Part shown: positions 17,125-25,931 of the stretch, piece by piece
Numbering within the stretch: position 1 is the stretch's first letter
Layout: each line of letters begins with the position of its first letter
Assembly (NCBI GenBank): GCA_019414445.1
Contig: DXMA01000002.1
Location: forward strand, 1-64,000
DNA: 64,000 bases
Source of the DNA: Collinsella sp.
Lineage (GTDB): Bacteria > Actinomycetota > Coriobacteriia > Coriobacteriales > Coriobacteriaceae
Direction: 5' to 3'
The notes under the pieces: model-generated
Database searches by the model: none
What the model saw: only the letters and a program-made list of their open reading frames with translations
What the model was told of the DNA's origin: nothing
Program-made: the position numbers and the translations under genes

Positions 17125-18063
17125 CTAGTTGCCGAGGAACTCGGCAACGGTCTTGGCAATGCCTTCGCCGGTGAGGCCGTAGTGCGCAAAGACCTCGGGG
17201 CTCGTGCCGGTGATGACCGGCGCGTCGGGCAGGCTCAGGCACTTGACCGGACGCGGGCAATGCTCGCCCACGACCTGCGCGACCATGGAGCCCAAGCCGC
17301 CAAAGGGGCTGTGCTCCTCGACGGTCACGACGGCGCGCGTGGCACCAGCGGCCTCGATCACGGCCTCGGCATCGAGCGGCTTGACGCAGTACATGTCGAG
17401 CACGGTGGCGGAGATGCCCTGCTCGGCGAGCAGATCGGCGGCGTCCACGGCATGGCGGACCATCTCACCGGTGGCGACAATCGTCACATCGGTGCCGCGA
17501 CGCACCCAGGTGGCACGATCCATCTGGAACGGGCACTCGTCCTCGGTATACACGTCCTCGACCGGGTTGCGGCCCACGCGGATATAGGCCGGCTTGTTGT
17601 CGGCAACCAGGGCGCGCACAAGCTCGGCAGTCTGAAAACGATCGCTCGGCAGATACACGCGCATGTTCGGGATAGCGCTCATGGCGGCGATATCCTGCGC
17701 GGAGTGATGGCTCATGCCCAGAGCGCCGTAGGACACGCCGCCCGAGATGCCGATGAGCTTGACGTTGGTGTTGGAGTACGAGACGTCGACCTTGCACTGC
17801 TCATACGAGCGCGTGGTCACAAAGGACGCCGGCGAGGCGGCCCAGGCCTTCTTGCCGCACGAAGCCATGCCGGCGGCGATACTCACCAGGTCCTGCTCGG
17901 CGATGCCGACCTCGACGGACTGCTGGGGGTACTGATCGAAGAACGGCGTGAGCGATGCGGAGCCGCGGGAGTCGGAGCACAGGACGACGATGTCCTTATC
18001 GGTCTCGGCGGCCTCGAGCAGCGTGTCGCAGATAACCTTGCGGTTGGCGATCTTGTTAGCCAT
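17125..18063 (-). CDS. Transketolase, C-terminal subunit
   Basis: The 312-residue half-transketolase has the pyrimidine-binding domain (GIAEQDLVSIAAGMA, with Glu as activator of thiamine diphosphate; SYGALGMSHHSAQD) and the C-terminal transketolase domain (about 190-310). It must combine with the N-terminal subunit encoded just upstream; the two genes overlap by 8 bp. AAGGAGGCCATCA precedes ATG. Split transketolases occur both in general pentose metabolism and as apulose-4-phosphate transketolase (AptA/AptB). The company of an isomerase and a kinase makes a dedicated catabolic role likely. Confidence 0.9.
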   Translation of the reverse strand: MANKIANRKVICDTLLEAAETDKDIVVLCSDSRGSASLTPFFDQYPQQSVEVGIAEQDLVSIAAGMASCGKKAWAASPASFVTTRSYEQCKVDVSYSNTNVKLIGISGGVSYGALGMSHHSAQDIAAMSAIPNMRVYLPSDRFQTAELVRALVADNKPAYIRVGRNPVEDVYTEDECPFQMDRATWVRRGTDVTIVATGEMVRHAVDAADLLAEQGISATVLDMYCVKPLDAEAVIEAAGATRAVVTVEEHSPFGGLGSMVAQVVGEHCPRPVKCLSLPDAPVITGTSPEVFAHYGLTGEGIAKTVAEFLGN

Positions 18064-18892
18064 TGATGGCCTCCTTATGGGCAGCGAAATCGGCGATGAT
18101 CTGGGCATATTCCTCATCGTTGGGCAGGTGATGATGCCAGGCGGCCTTGTCCTCCATGACGGGCGAGCCATAGCCCTTCACCGTGTTGAGGATGATGACC
18201 GTGGGCTTTCCGCTGGTCTCGGCCGCAAGCGTCAGCGCAGCGTCGATGGCCTGGACGTCGTTGCCCGGAATGGAGAGCACGTTCCAGCCGAAGGCGGCCC
18301 AGCGCTCCTCCTGCGAATCCTGCTTCATGACGTCCTCGGTGCTGCCGCTGATCTGCAGGCGGTTGCGGTCCACGAGCGCGCACAGGTTATCGAGCTGGTA
18401 GTTGCCGCCGCTCATGGCGCCTTCCCAGACCGAGCCCTCGGCAAGCTCGCCGTCGCCCATGATGGTGTAGACGCGGTAGTCGCGGCCGTCCATCTTGCCT
18501 GCAAGCGCCATGCCGACGGCCACGGGCAGGCCATGGCCCAGCGAACCGGAGTTCATCTCGATGCCCTTGAGCTTGTTGTTGGGGTGGCCGATGTAGGGGC
18601 TGCCGAACTTGGAGAAGCGGGCCTTGACGTCGTCGAGGTCCAGATAGCCCTCGTGGCACAGCACCGCGTAGTAGGCCTCCATGGCGTGGCCCTTGGAGAG
18701 CACAAAGCGGTCGCGGTTGGGATCGTCGACGGTCTCGGGCGAAATGTTAAGGTGGTTGGCGTAGAGGGTCATGAGGGCGTCGATCACCGACATGTCGCCG
18801 CCGATGTGGCCGCCGGCGCCGGCCATGATGATGTCGACGCAATCGCGGCGGAGGTCCCAGCGCAGGGACTCAAGCTCTTCGATAGTTGCCAT
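18056..18892 (-). CDS. Transketolase, N-terminal (TPP-binding) subunit
   Basis: The 278-residue protein carries the thiamine diphosphate signature: GDGELAEGSVWEG, then DNLCALVDRNRLQ about 20 residues on. It also has the substrate-side GHIGGDMS histidine region and HGLPVAVGMALA. GGAGAGTAGAA before ATG sits at the end of the isomerase gene (2-bp gap), and the gene overlaps its partner subunit by 8 bp, so all three are translated together. With the C-terminal subunit it would transfer two-carbon ketol units between sugar phosphates in the cytoplasm. Confidence 0.9.
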   Translation of the reverse strand: MATIEELESLRWDLRRDCVDIIMAGAGGHIGGDMSVIDALMTLYANHLNISPETVDDPNRDRFVLSKGHAMEAYYAVLCHEGYLDLDDVKARFSKFGSPYIGHPNNKLKGIEMNSGSLGHGLPVAVGMALAGKMDGRDYRVYTIMGDGELAEGSVWEGAMSGGNYQLDNLCALVDRNRLQISGSTEDVMKQDSQEERWAAFGWNVLSIPGNDVQAIDAALTLAAETSGKPTVIILNTVKGYGSPVMEDKAAWHHHLPNDEEYAQIIADFAAHKEAING

Positions 18893-18894
18893 TT

Positions 18895-20295
18895 CTACTC
18901 TCCTCGCAGGTAGGCTTTGACGTCTTCTTCGATGGGGTCGTACAGGTCGGGCTGGATGCCGATGTACTTGCATGCCTCGTAGAGCACCGGCACCACGTTG
19001 GCGTGGATGGCCACGCAGTGGTGGATGTAGGGGCCCTCGACGATCTTTGCCTCGAGGCGCTTGAGGTTCTCGACCTCGACCCACAGGTAGGTGCCCATAC
19101 CGGCCGGGCCGTCGATGCCGCGGGCATTGCCCAGCAGCAGCGAGTACTCGCCGTTGTCGCCGTCAAAGCGGGCAAGGGTGAGGTCGCCGTGCTTGGCCTC
19201 GGCCGTCAGCGCGCCGGGGTGATCGAAGGCCAGCGGATAGGTGAGCTTGGGCTTGACGGCCGCGCAGCTGCAGGGCCAGGGGCCGCAGTGCTGCAACAGC
19301 TCGCCGTTCTCGTTGTCGGGATGGCGGACGGTCCAGTCGGCGAACATGCCGCGGTGACGGCCAAGATCGGCGGCCTCGACCATGAGCGCGGTGATGGCGC
19401 CGTGGATGTCGGTCTCGCAGACGACGGGGATACCCATCTCGTTGAGGATGGCGTTGGCGGCGCAGGGCATAATGCCCAGCTCGTCCTGCAGGGCGTTCCA
19501 GCACTGGATGGCGCCGGCGTTGCAGCCGTACTTCTCGACCAGACGCTTCATGGCGATGGCGAGTCCTGCGACCGCGGGGACCTTGTCCTCGGGGATGCAG
19601 ATCTCAAAGCTGTCGGCGATGTGGGCGAGCATGGCGGCCATGGCTTGCTCGTCGGCCTGGGCGTCGCGCACGGCCTGAACAAGCTCGGTCATGGGGATGG
19701 GCGAAAGCTGGATGTTGAACTTCTCGAGCAGCTCGCCCTCGTTGCACATGGTCGACCAGAAGTCGAACGGGCGGGTGGCCATCTGCAGGATGCGGGTGTG
19801 CTTGAAGGTCTTAACGACGTTGCACACGGCCAGGAAGTCCCAGACGCCGCGCTCGAACTCGGGATCAGTCAAGCGGCAGTTGGTCATGTAGGTGAAGGGG
19901 ACCTGGAAGCGGCGCAGGACCTTGCCGGTGGCGAACAGGCCGCACTGGCTGTCGCGCAGGCGGGTGCCATCGGGCTCGGGGCGCTCGTCGCGCGGGCCCC
20001 ACAGCAGCACGGGCAGACCGAGCTCGCGGGCAAGGCGGGCGCAGACGTACTCGGTACCAAAGTTGGCGTGGCACAGCATGATGCCGTCAACGCCCTCGGC
20101 GCGGAACTTCTTGACGATAGGCTCGATATGGCTGTCGTCGAACAGCAGGCCCTCGTCGTTGATGTCGTCGATATCAACGATGTCGACGCCGATCTCGCGC
20201 AGACGGTCAGCCGTCAGACCACGATACTTGATCGCGTCCGGCGCGCTAAAGATGCTGCGGCGCGTAGGCACAAAACCGAGCTTGATCTTATCCAT
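18895..20295 (-). CDS. L-fucose/L-arabinose isomerase family protein
   Basis: The 466-residue protein belongs to the fucose/arabinose isomerase-like family (FVPTRRSIFSA at the start, LPVLLWGPRDERPEPDG and GLFATGKVLRRF in the substrate-domain region), which interconverts aldoses and ketoses with a divalent metal. It is the first gene of an operon with split transketolase and an FGGY kinase, so it probably makes the ketose that the kinase phosphorylates. AGGGGAGGACGTAC precedes ATG. A dyad resembling a LacI-type operator lies about 30-60 bp upstream. The substrate cannot be read from the sequence; arabinose, fucose and apiose-type sugars are open possibilities. Confidence 0.82.
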   Translation of the reverse strand: MDKIKLGFVPTRRSIFSAPDAIKYRGLTADRLREIGVDIVDIDDINDEGLLFDDSHIEPIVKKFRAEGVDGIMLCHANFGTEYVCARLARELGLPVLLWGPRDERPEPDGTRLRDSQCGLFATGKVLRRFQVPFTYMTNCRLTDPEFERGVWDFLAVCNVVKTFKHTRILQMATRPFDFWSTMCNEGELLEKFNIQLSPIPMTELVQAVRDAQADEQAMAAMLAHIADSFEICIPEDKVPAVAGLAIAMKRLVEKYGCNAGAIQCWNALQDELGIMPCAANAILNEMGIPVVCETDIHGAITALMVEAADLGRHRGMFADWTVRHPDNENGELLQHCGPWPCSCAAVKPKLTYPLAFDHPGALTAEAKHGDLTLARFDGDNGEYSLLLGNARGIDGPAGMGTYLWVEVENLKRLEAKIVEGPYIHHCVAIHANVVPVLYEACKYIGIQPDLYDPIEEDVKAYLRGE

Positions 20296-20321
20296 GTACG
20301 TCCTCCCCTAGTCACATGTTC

Positions 20322-20358
20322 AGTAAACAGACGCATGTTTCGTTTTGCTCTGTTTACT
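20322..20358 (-). promoter_or_regulatory. Candidate operator ahead of the isomerase operon
   Basis: AGTAAACAG (20322-20330) and CTGTTTACT (20350-20358) form a perfect spaced dyad in an AT-rich promoter region. A second run of similar half-sites (ACTAAATG, TGTTTATTAG) follows on the far side. Half-sites of the same type occur by both LacI genes at 25.9 and 28.0 kb. Confidence 0.5.
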
Positions 20359-20461
20359 AAATGTTTTACTCTTTTGTTTATTAGTTTAGCGCGAAATACC
20401 TGTAAACGGTAGAGAAATCAGCCTAAACGGTATGTAAACGTTCTGAACATACAGGGGGAAC

Positions 20462-20488
20462 AAAAAAGAGGGCCCCAAAGGACCCTCT
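20462..20488 (-). terminator. Terminator after the PTS IIA gene
   Basis: On the minus strand AGAGGGTCC and GGGGCCCTCT form a stem with a TTT loop followed by TTTTTTG. It separates the esterase/hydrolase/PTS operon from the isomerase operon. Confidence 0.85.
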
Positions 20489-20577
20489 CTGTCCACACAA
20501 GTATGTAAACGGAACCAATGCCGTCCATCGCCGCGAGAGCACCGCCCGCGGCGACAGCCCGGCAACAGGGCCAGCGG

Positions 20578-20895
20578 CTACGCGCCCATCTTGCGATAGA
20601 CGTCCACGAACTCCTTGGCAAGGATGCCAAAGCCCTCGGCGCTCATCAGCTGATCCTCGGCATGGACGACCAAAAGATCGATGCTCAGGTCCTCGCCGGC
20701 GGCAGTCTGCTGGACAAGGCCACCATGGGCAGCGTGGCCCTCGGCATAGTGCTGCTGGCCTTCCGCGATTTTTGCCTCGGCCTCTTCGAACTTGCCGTCA
20801 CGAGCTAGATGAATCGCATCGATATAGCAGCTGCGCGCGCAACCGACACCTGCAATGATCTGAAAACTCTGAAGCTGAATCTCTTCCGTCGTCAT
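20578..20895 (-). CDS. PTS lactose/cellobiose-type EIIA
   Basis: The 105-residue cytoplasmic protein of the LacF/CelC family accepts phosphate from HPr and passes it to EIIB. His78 in VVHAEDQLM is the phosphorylation site, matching the conserved HAQDHLM of LacF; upstream is GHAAHGGLVQ, the usual histidine-rich helix. It starts 2 bp after the EIIB stop, so the two are coupled. It is the last gene of the operon, followed by a clear terminator. Confidence 0.92.
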   Translation of the reverse strand: MTTEEIQLQSFQIIAGVGCARSCYIDAIHLARDGKFEEAEAKIAEGQQHYAEGHAAHGGLVQQTAAGEDLSIDLLVVHAEDQLMSAEGFGILAKEFVDVYRKMGA

Positions 20896-20897
20896 GC

Positions 20898-21200
20898 CTA
20901 CAGTCCCATCAGTTCCTTGGCCTGAGCCAGCGCCTTGGCACCGTCCATCATGCCGTAGGTAGTCATGGGGATCACGCCGACCGGAACCTCGGGGCACGCG
21001 GCAGAAACCTCGTCCTTGGCATAGCCGACCTGCGGCCCAAGCAGGATGCAGTCGGCATTGCGACCGATAGCGGCTGCCTCGCTGACAGCGTGGGCGGAAA
21101 CCTCGCACTCCAGCCCCTCGACGTCGGCCGCCTTCTTGATGTTCTTCATGATGATGCTCGTGGACATGCCGCCGGCGCACATAAGAACGATGTTTTTCAT
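20898..21200 (-). CDS. PTS lactose/cellobiose-type EIIB
   Basis: The 100-residue EIIB has its phosphocysteine loop at the start (IVLMCAGGMSTS, Cys8). It hands phosphate to the sugar carried by the IIC protein encoded upstream. ATG at 21200 follows AGGAACTGCA. The gene lies between EIIC and EIIA in the order C-B-A. Because the IIC gene is frameshifted, this EIIB may lack its membrane partner in this strain unless another IIC substitutes. Confidence 0.92.
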   Translation of the reverse strand: MKNIVLMCAGGMSTSIIMKNIKKAADVEGLECEVSAHAVSEAAAIGRNADCILLGPQVGYAKDEVSAACPEVPVGVIPMTTYGMMDGAKALAQAKELMGL

Positions 21201-21290
21201 TGCAGTTCCTTTCCTGTAACCCCTCACAGGGACTTATATATTTCGGAGATCAACGCGATCGGCCGAACCTACAACCTCATAGACAATGGC

Positions 21291-22561
21291 CTACTCGGCA
21301 GAAGCCTTTGCAGCAGCCTCCTCCTCGAGGGCCTGCTTGTCGGCCATCTTGACAAACGGGATAAACAGCAGGGCAACGGCGAGAATCGCACCGCAGACGA
21401 TAGCGACCAGACCAAGACCGCCGGAAAAGAAGTTGCTAATGGGCAGCGGCACCACGAACGGCATGCTGATCGTCGGGTTAAAAGCGTTGCCAAGACCCAG
21501 CAGCAGGCCAATGGCGGCAACGGCGCATGCGACCGGCTTGAGCAGGATGAAGGGGATGAACATATAGGGGTTCATGGCAATGGGCGTACCAAAGATGATG
21601 GGCTCGGAGATATTGAAGATAGCGGGCACCAAAGCAATCTTGGAGAGCGCCTTGTAACGCTCGGACTTGGCCGTGAGCAGCGCAAGCTCCATACCCAAGG
21701 CGTCAACAGAACCCACGGAGAACATGATGATGAACGCCAAGTATGGCAGCGGCTGGCCGGCAACATATGCCTCGGTGTTGGCCAAGGCGCAGGCGCTGAT
21801 AACCGGCATGTACACGCTCATCAGGACGCTGGGGTGAATACCAAAGAAGAACAGCAGGTTGCACAGCACAAAGTAGATAACGACGGCCCACGGGCTCGAA
21901 CCGAGGAACATAACGGGCGCGGCAACGGTGGTGTTGATGAGGTTGAAGACGTCGCCGTAGGTCGTCAGGCCCATACCCCACTTAAGCAGCGCGGCCGTGG
22001 TGAAGATAACGATGGCGCAGAACATCGGAGATAGCGAATCGTTAACGAACTGAGGGACGGAATCGGGCATGGGGATGGCGATATGCTTCATAAGGAAGTT
22101 AAGCGCCTTCGGCACGATCAACGCCACGAGCAGCGCAACGAACAGACCCGAGCTGCCCAGATAACGGGTCACGATAAACGTCGAGCCGTCCTCGGCATGG
22201 CCAAGAGGAATCAGCAGGGCAAAGCGCCAATAGCCGCAACCGTCGACGTAAGGCCTTTGTTCCCGAGCACCTTGCCGTAGGAGTACGAGACCGAGGCGCA
22301 CATGTAGATGGCGCCGAGGTTCATGGTAACGACCAGTACGTCGGTAATCGTCGCCGACATGCCGGTGCTGGCAAGGAACGCCTGCAGCGGCGGGATCGGC
22401 AGCCCGTTGATAATGGAGAGCAGCGCCACGCCCAGCGTAACGGGCATGGTCGCCATCATGCCGGACATAAGGCCCTTTACGACGTTAAAGCTACTCACTT
22501 TGTGGGCAATGGGGCCCACGTGCTTCTCGAGGAAGCCCTGCATCGAATCGAGAACGCTCAT
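21291..22561 (-). pseudogene. PTS lactose/cellobiose-type EIIC, interrupted by a frameshift
   Basis: The first 116 codons (start 22561, MSVLDSMQGFLEKHVG) encode the N-terminal part of a CelB-type permease and stop at TGA (22211-22213) after STVAAIGALPC. The remainder, about 310 codons, continues at once in another frame (FALLIPLGHAEDG onward) to 21291. Joined, they give about 420 residues, the normal IIC length, with family motifs such as ISEPIIFGTPIAMNPYMFIPF. One missing base around 22214-22228 explains the break. It could be a true mutation or an assembly error; no slippery heptamer is seen there. The flanking genes are intact. Confidence 0.85.
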
Positions 22562-22654
22562 TTGTGTTCACTGATCCTCTCTAAACGAATCATCTAGCTG
22601 TCAAACGGGAAATTGCGGCCGACTCTTTCCCGCCTATGACCAATGGAAATATGG

Positions 22655-24277
22655 TTACGCCTTGAGCTCGAGGACGAGGAGCCAATCCCCAACCCCGGGT
22701 TTGTCAGGCAGGGTAATGCTGTCCGTGACGGCAAGGGCGTCCTCGCCGTCACGGTATGCGCCCGTGCGAGGGTTAAACCATCGGCTTGCATAGGCAGCGC
22801 CCGTCGGCACACCCTCGATAGCAAGCTTTTGGCGCACGGTATCGCCAAAGTACGCGACGATGCGCGAAAGGTCCTGGTTGGCGGTTGCCAGCGGAGCCTT
22901 GTTGGCAAACAGGTTGCCCGCATCGGTCGTTTCGTAGGGAGCGAGCTCCCAGAAGTGATTGTCTTCGTAGAAGGAACGCATGTAGCCCATCTGGACCGCA
23001 CCTTCTCCGTCTACCGCCTGGGCCCAAGTAATGCCAAAGCGGTTGAAGATTGCCATAAAGGGGTCGAGCTCCTCAGGGCTTTCCCACACGTTGTCCCAGA
23101 TTCCCTGGGCTCCGTAGGTATAGCCGGCGCCGCCGGCCTGCATGCAGATATACGCCACGCGGCGCAGCATGTCTGCGGTGCACAGGCGCGTACCCATCTC
23201 CTCGAGCGTCGAGCAAAACTCGTAGAGCGCCTCGCCCTCAACGAAGGGCTTGTCGTCATGAGCTGCCAGATAGTCAAAGTAGTCGCTTGCCTTGATGAGG
23301 TAATCGCCGTGACCGGCCTGGTTGAGCGTAAAGTCCATCCAGGGTTCATCCTGGTAGTAATCGGCAAAGGGGCGCTCGTTGGTATAGTGCGCCGTCGCCA
23401 GATGACCATAGCCGTCGCGTGCCTCAATCTCCAAGGCGACCTCACGCCAGCCGTCAAGCATGGCGGCTCGACCTTCTTTGCGGTATCCGGCAACCTCGCC
23501 GGCAAGCGTCCACACCATCGGATATGCACCGTAGCGCGCCACCAGGTAGCGGGCGAGGTGCTTTTGGTGTTCCACGGCATACTCGCCGAGAATGGCAAAC
23601 GCCCACGCTTGCCCAAGTGCGTTCACTAAGCCCGCATCGGCAATATAGGCCATGCGGCGGTCGAGCTCCCGCTGGTAGAAGGCCACATTAGGCACATCTT
23701 CCACGCCCTTGGCCATGCCACCGTCAATCCAATAGCGATCTCCTGCGCCCATGTCAGAGCGCAGGTTGGTCTGATAGACGGTAAAGCCCTGCTCAACGCG
23801 CAGGTCGACCATGCCGCGGAACTGGCTCGTCATGCCGGGATGGTTCGACGTATCCCAGCTCTCGCGGTAGGCAAACTCCCAATGGGTATCGCCCAGCCAA
23901 AAGAACGGCGTACCATCTGAATAGGCAAACATGCGCGAATCGTCTGCAACGCGGATAAAACCGTGGCGGTACAGATCGAGCTCGCCCTCGTACGGCACGG
24001 CCTCGACGTTGCCCGTGCGGCCATTAAGGCCGGTCTGCTCGGGAGCCTCGATAACATAGCTCCAAGCGCCGAGCTCGGTCGGAGCAAACGACACGCGATA
24101 GATACGCTCGCCGTCCCAGTAGGCCTCACGGCGAATTACCCTGCCGCTCGGGCCGGTGAACTCCGCCCAAATCTCAACATCCAAAAACGGGTTGTCGAAC
24201 GAGCAGGCGCTCTCGAACGTCAGAATAACCGGACGCCACATCTCGGCGGCAGCGTTTTGATTCAACGTCATATCCAT
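22655..24277 (-). CDS. GH140-like (DUF5060/DUF4038) glycoside hydrolase
   Basis: The 540-residue protein has an N-terminal beta-sandwich like DUF5060 (about 12-95), a DUF4038-type barrel (about 100-430; GTPFFWLGDTHWEF, YQTNLRSD, VWTLAGEVAGY) and a C-terminal beta domain (about 440-540). DUF4038 is the catalytic domain of GH140, whose founding member removes apiose from rhamnogalacturonan II. There is no signal peptide, so it acts in the cytoplasm on imported oligosaccharide, as expected beside a PTS. AAAGGGGTCTGCA precedes ATG. Activity on apiose is inference from the family; other DUF4038 specificities are possible. Confidence 0.78.
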   Translation of the reverse strand: MDMTLNQNAAAEMWRPVILTFESACSFDNPFLDVEIWAEFTGPSGRVIRREAYWDGERIYRVSFAPTELGAWSYVIEAPEQTGLNGRTGNVEAVPYEGELDLYRHGFIRVADDSRMFAYSDGTPFFWLGDTHWEFAYRESWDTSNHPGMTSQFRGMVDLRVEQGFTVYQTNLRSDMGAGDRYWIDGGMAKGVEDVPNVAFYQRELDRRMAYIADAGLVNALGQAWAFAILGEYAVEHQKHLARYLVARYGAYPMVWTLAGEVAGYRKEGRAAMLDGWREVALEIEARDGYGHLATAHYTNERPFADYYQDEPWMDFTLNQAGHGDYLIKASDYFDYLAAHDDKPFVEGEALYEFCSTLEEMGTRLCTADMLRRVAYICMQAGGAGYTYGAQGIWDNVWESPEELDPFMAIFNRFGITWAQAVDGEGAVQMGYMRSFYEDNHFWELAPYETTDAGNLFANKAPLATANQDLSRIVAYFGDTVRQKLAIEGVPTGAAYASRWFNPRTGAYRDGEDALAVTDSITLPDKPGVGDWLLVLELKA

Positions 24278-24306
24278 TGCAGACCCCTTTCTGGTCTTGG
24301 TGCCTA

Positions 24307-25779
24307 CTAGTTCAGTCCTCGCTCGATGGCGGACGTCACGGCAAAGTCAACGATCGCTTGGGCATCCTCGGCACAAATAAAACCTTGTGACACCTCGATC
24401 GCCGTATCGCGCTCACACAGAGCGCGATAGTTTTCGAGCGATCCGTACAGCTCCTTGAGCATCGATGCCGAAAACGACTCCATATGGCCAAACAGGCCAT
24501 CCTTGTCGCTCGTCTTATCGACCGTGCCCTGGCCCGGCTCCACCAGGCTCGTGTTGGAATAGCGGGCAAACGGATGCTCGAGCAGGCAAGTGCGAAGGCC
24601 GCCCTTGGTGTTGCCCAAGGCATCCTTTACGTTCTCGCCGTTCGCGTCCAACTCAATGCGCGGACATGTTGCCGGAGCTGCACCCGTGCGAACCCAACGG
24701 AACAAGTTGCGGAAAGCGGCGTGGAAGAGGTACTGCGACGGGTAGGCGTTTGCCTCGGCGTGCTTGCCGACGTACACCGGCAAATGATCGATGCGCTTGA
24801 GGTCCTCGTCGTCCTGGTAATAGTCGACATAGCTCCACTGCGTATCGTGGGAAGCACCCGTCACCTCGTACAGCCGGTATTTAAAATCGGGGTCGTCACT
24901 ATCGGGCATAAGCGTGCGCCAACTCTCAAAGCGACCGTTCTCGCTTTCGGTCTGAAGGGCGATAAACGGCTCCTCGACGTGCTCCACACGCAGTAGATGG
25001 TGTGCGTATTCCCGGCAGCATTCATACTGATTGACAGGAATGCACATCGAATGGATGCCGCCGCCAGACAGGTACCCGTCAAACACGCGGCCGTCGCGGC
25101 GCACCTCCTCGCGATAGGCAAAGCTGTTAAGGTAGCGGAACAGGTAGACGCCGGACTGAGACCATCCTGTAAGGCAAATTGCCTGGCGAGGATAGTCGCG
25201 GATCGGGTTAAGGTCGGAGTCTCCGCGCAAGAGCCACGCAAGATCGGTCAACATGTCCCAAAACAGGCCAGTCTCGTAAGAGATGTCCATGTCGGGAAGC
25301 GCGCCGTCGCGTACGAGCTGTTCCGGATCAAAGTCAAAGGGCCGCTCGGGAGTTGGGTTTGCCCAGCTCATGAAGGCATAGCGATCGGGATTGAATTCCT
25401 TGAGCTTAGCGATGGTGTTGGGCTTGCTGGTAATGCCCACATAGATATCGCCAGAGCGCACAAACTCGCCGTGACCCAGAATCCACATGCGCTCGATTTC
25501 CATAAACGATGTGGGATTGATGATCTCCACGACCACATTGCCACTCGCTTGCGCCGGATCTTTCGGAGCACGAACAACGATCCGATTGGAATAAGGAGCG
25601 TCGGCAGTCATGACCTCCACGCCGCCGTCTTCGTCGGCGGTGCGATACACGTTGGCGGTACCGTCAACGCGATACTCGCGCTCGACGTAATCCTTTGCGC
25701 TCAGATGACAGTAGCGCTCGGCGCTCGAAAACGGATAACTCTCATCCGTAATGGGCATTTGGAAAATACCGCTGATCAT
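24307..25779 (-). CDS. Alpha/beta-hydrolase-domain protein, probable esterase
   Basis: The 490-residue protein of the large alpha/beta hydrolase domain family (PF20091-like) has a nucleophile elbow GWSQSG at about residue 207 and a late histidine candidate (ASHDTQWSYVD). Conserved stretches include NVVVEIINPTS and YVGITSKPN. No signal peptide is seen. It is the first gene of the operon that continues with the GH140-like hydrolase and the PTS, and lies divergent from the LacI regulator. Removal of acyl groups from imported plant glycosides would fit, but the substrate is unknown. AAGGGGGACGAG precedes ATG. Confidence 0.75.
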   Translation of the reverse strand: MISGIFQMPITDESYPFSSAERYCHLSAKDYVEREYRVDGTANVYRTADEDGGVEVMTADAPYSNRIVVRAPKDPAQASGNVVVEIINPTSFMEIERMWILGHGEFVRSGDIYVGITSKPNTIAKLKEFNPDRYAFMSWANPTPERPFDFDPEQLVRDGALPDMDISYETGLFWDMLTDLAWLLRGDSDLNPIRDYPRQAICLTGWSQSGVYLFRYLNSFAYREEVRRDGRVFDGYLSGGGIHSMCIPVNQYECCREYAHHLLRVEHVEEPFIALQTESENGRFESWRTLMPDSDDPDFKYRLYEVTGASHDTQWSYVDYYQDDEDLKRIDHLPVYVGKHAEANAYPSQYLFHAAFRNLFRWVRTGAAPATCPRIELDANGENVKDALGNTKGGLRTCLLEHPFARYSNTSLVEPGQGTVDKTSDKDGLFGHMESFSASMLKELYGSLENYRALCERDTAIEVSQGFICAEDAQAIVDFAVTSAIERGLN

Positions 25780-25853
25780 CTCGTCCCCCTTGTTGTTGCG
25801 TTTGCTGAGACAAACTCTACTGTGGGCGCTACTTAACTTCTATTGATTCTTAA

Positions 25854-25884
25854 GTTTAATTACTAAATATTTAGCTTAATAAAC
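25854..25884. promoter_or_regulatory. Candidate LacI operator in the divergent promoter region
   Basis: A 31-bp dyad whose centre is the perfect palindrome CTAAATATTTAG (25863-25874) with outer half-sites GTTTAAT and TAATAAAC. It lies between the esterase operon and the LacI gene, the right place for autoregulation and control of both. Confidence 0.55.
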
Positions 25885-25931
25885 AGCCTGGTGTTAAGCT
25901 CATGGTAAGTTCACAAACGTTAGGAAACACC

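Noticed and set aside
22205..22235. Programmed frameshifting in the PTS EIIC gene
   Set aside because: There is no slippery heptamer, downstream pseudoknot or internal Shine-Dalgarno sequence near the junction, and PTS permeases are not known to use it. A mutation or sequence error is simpler.
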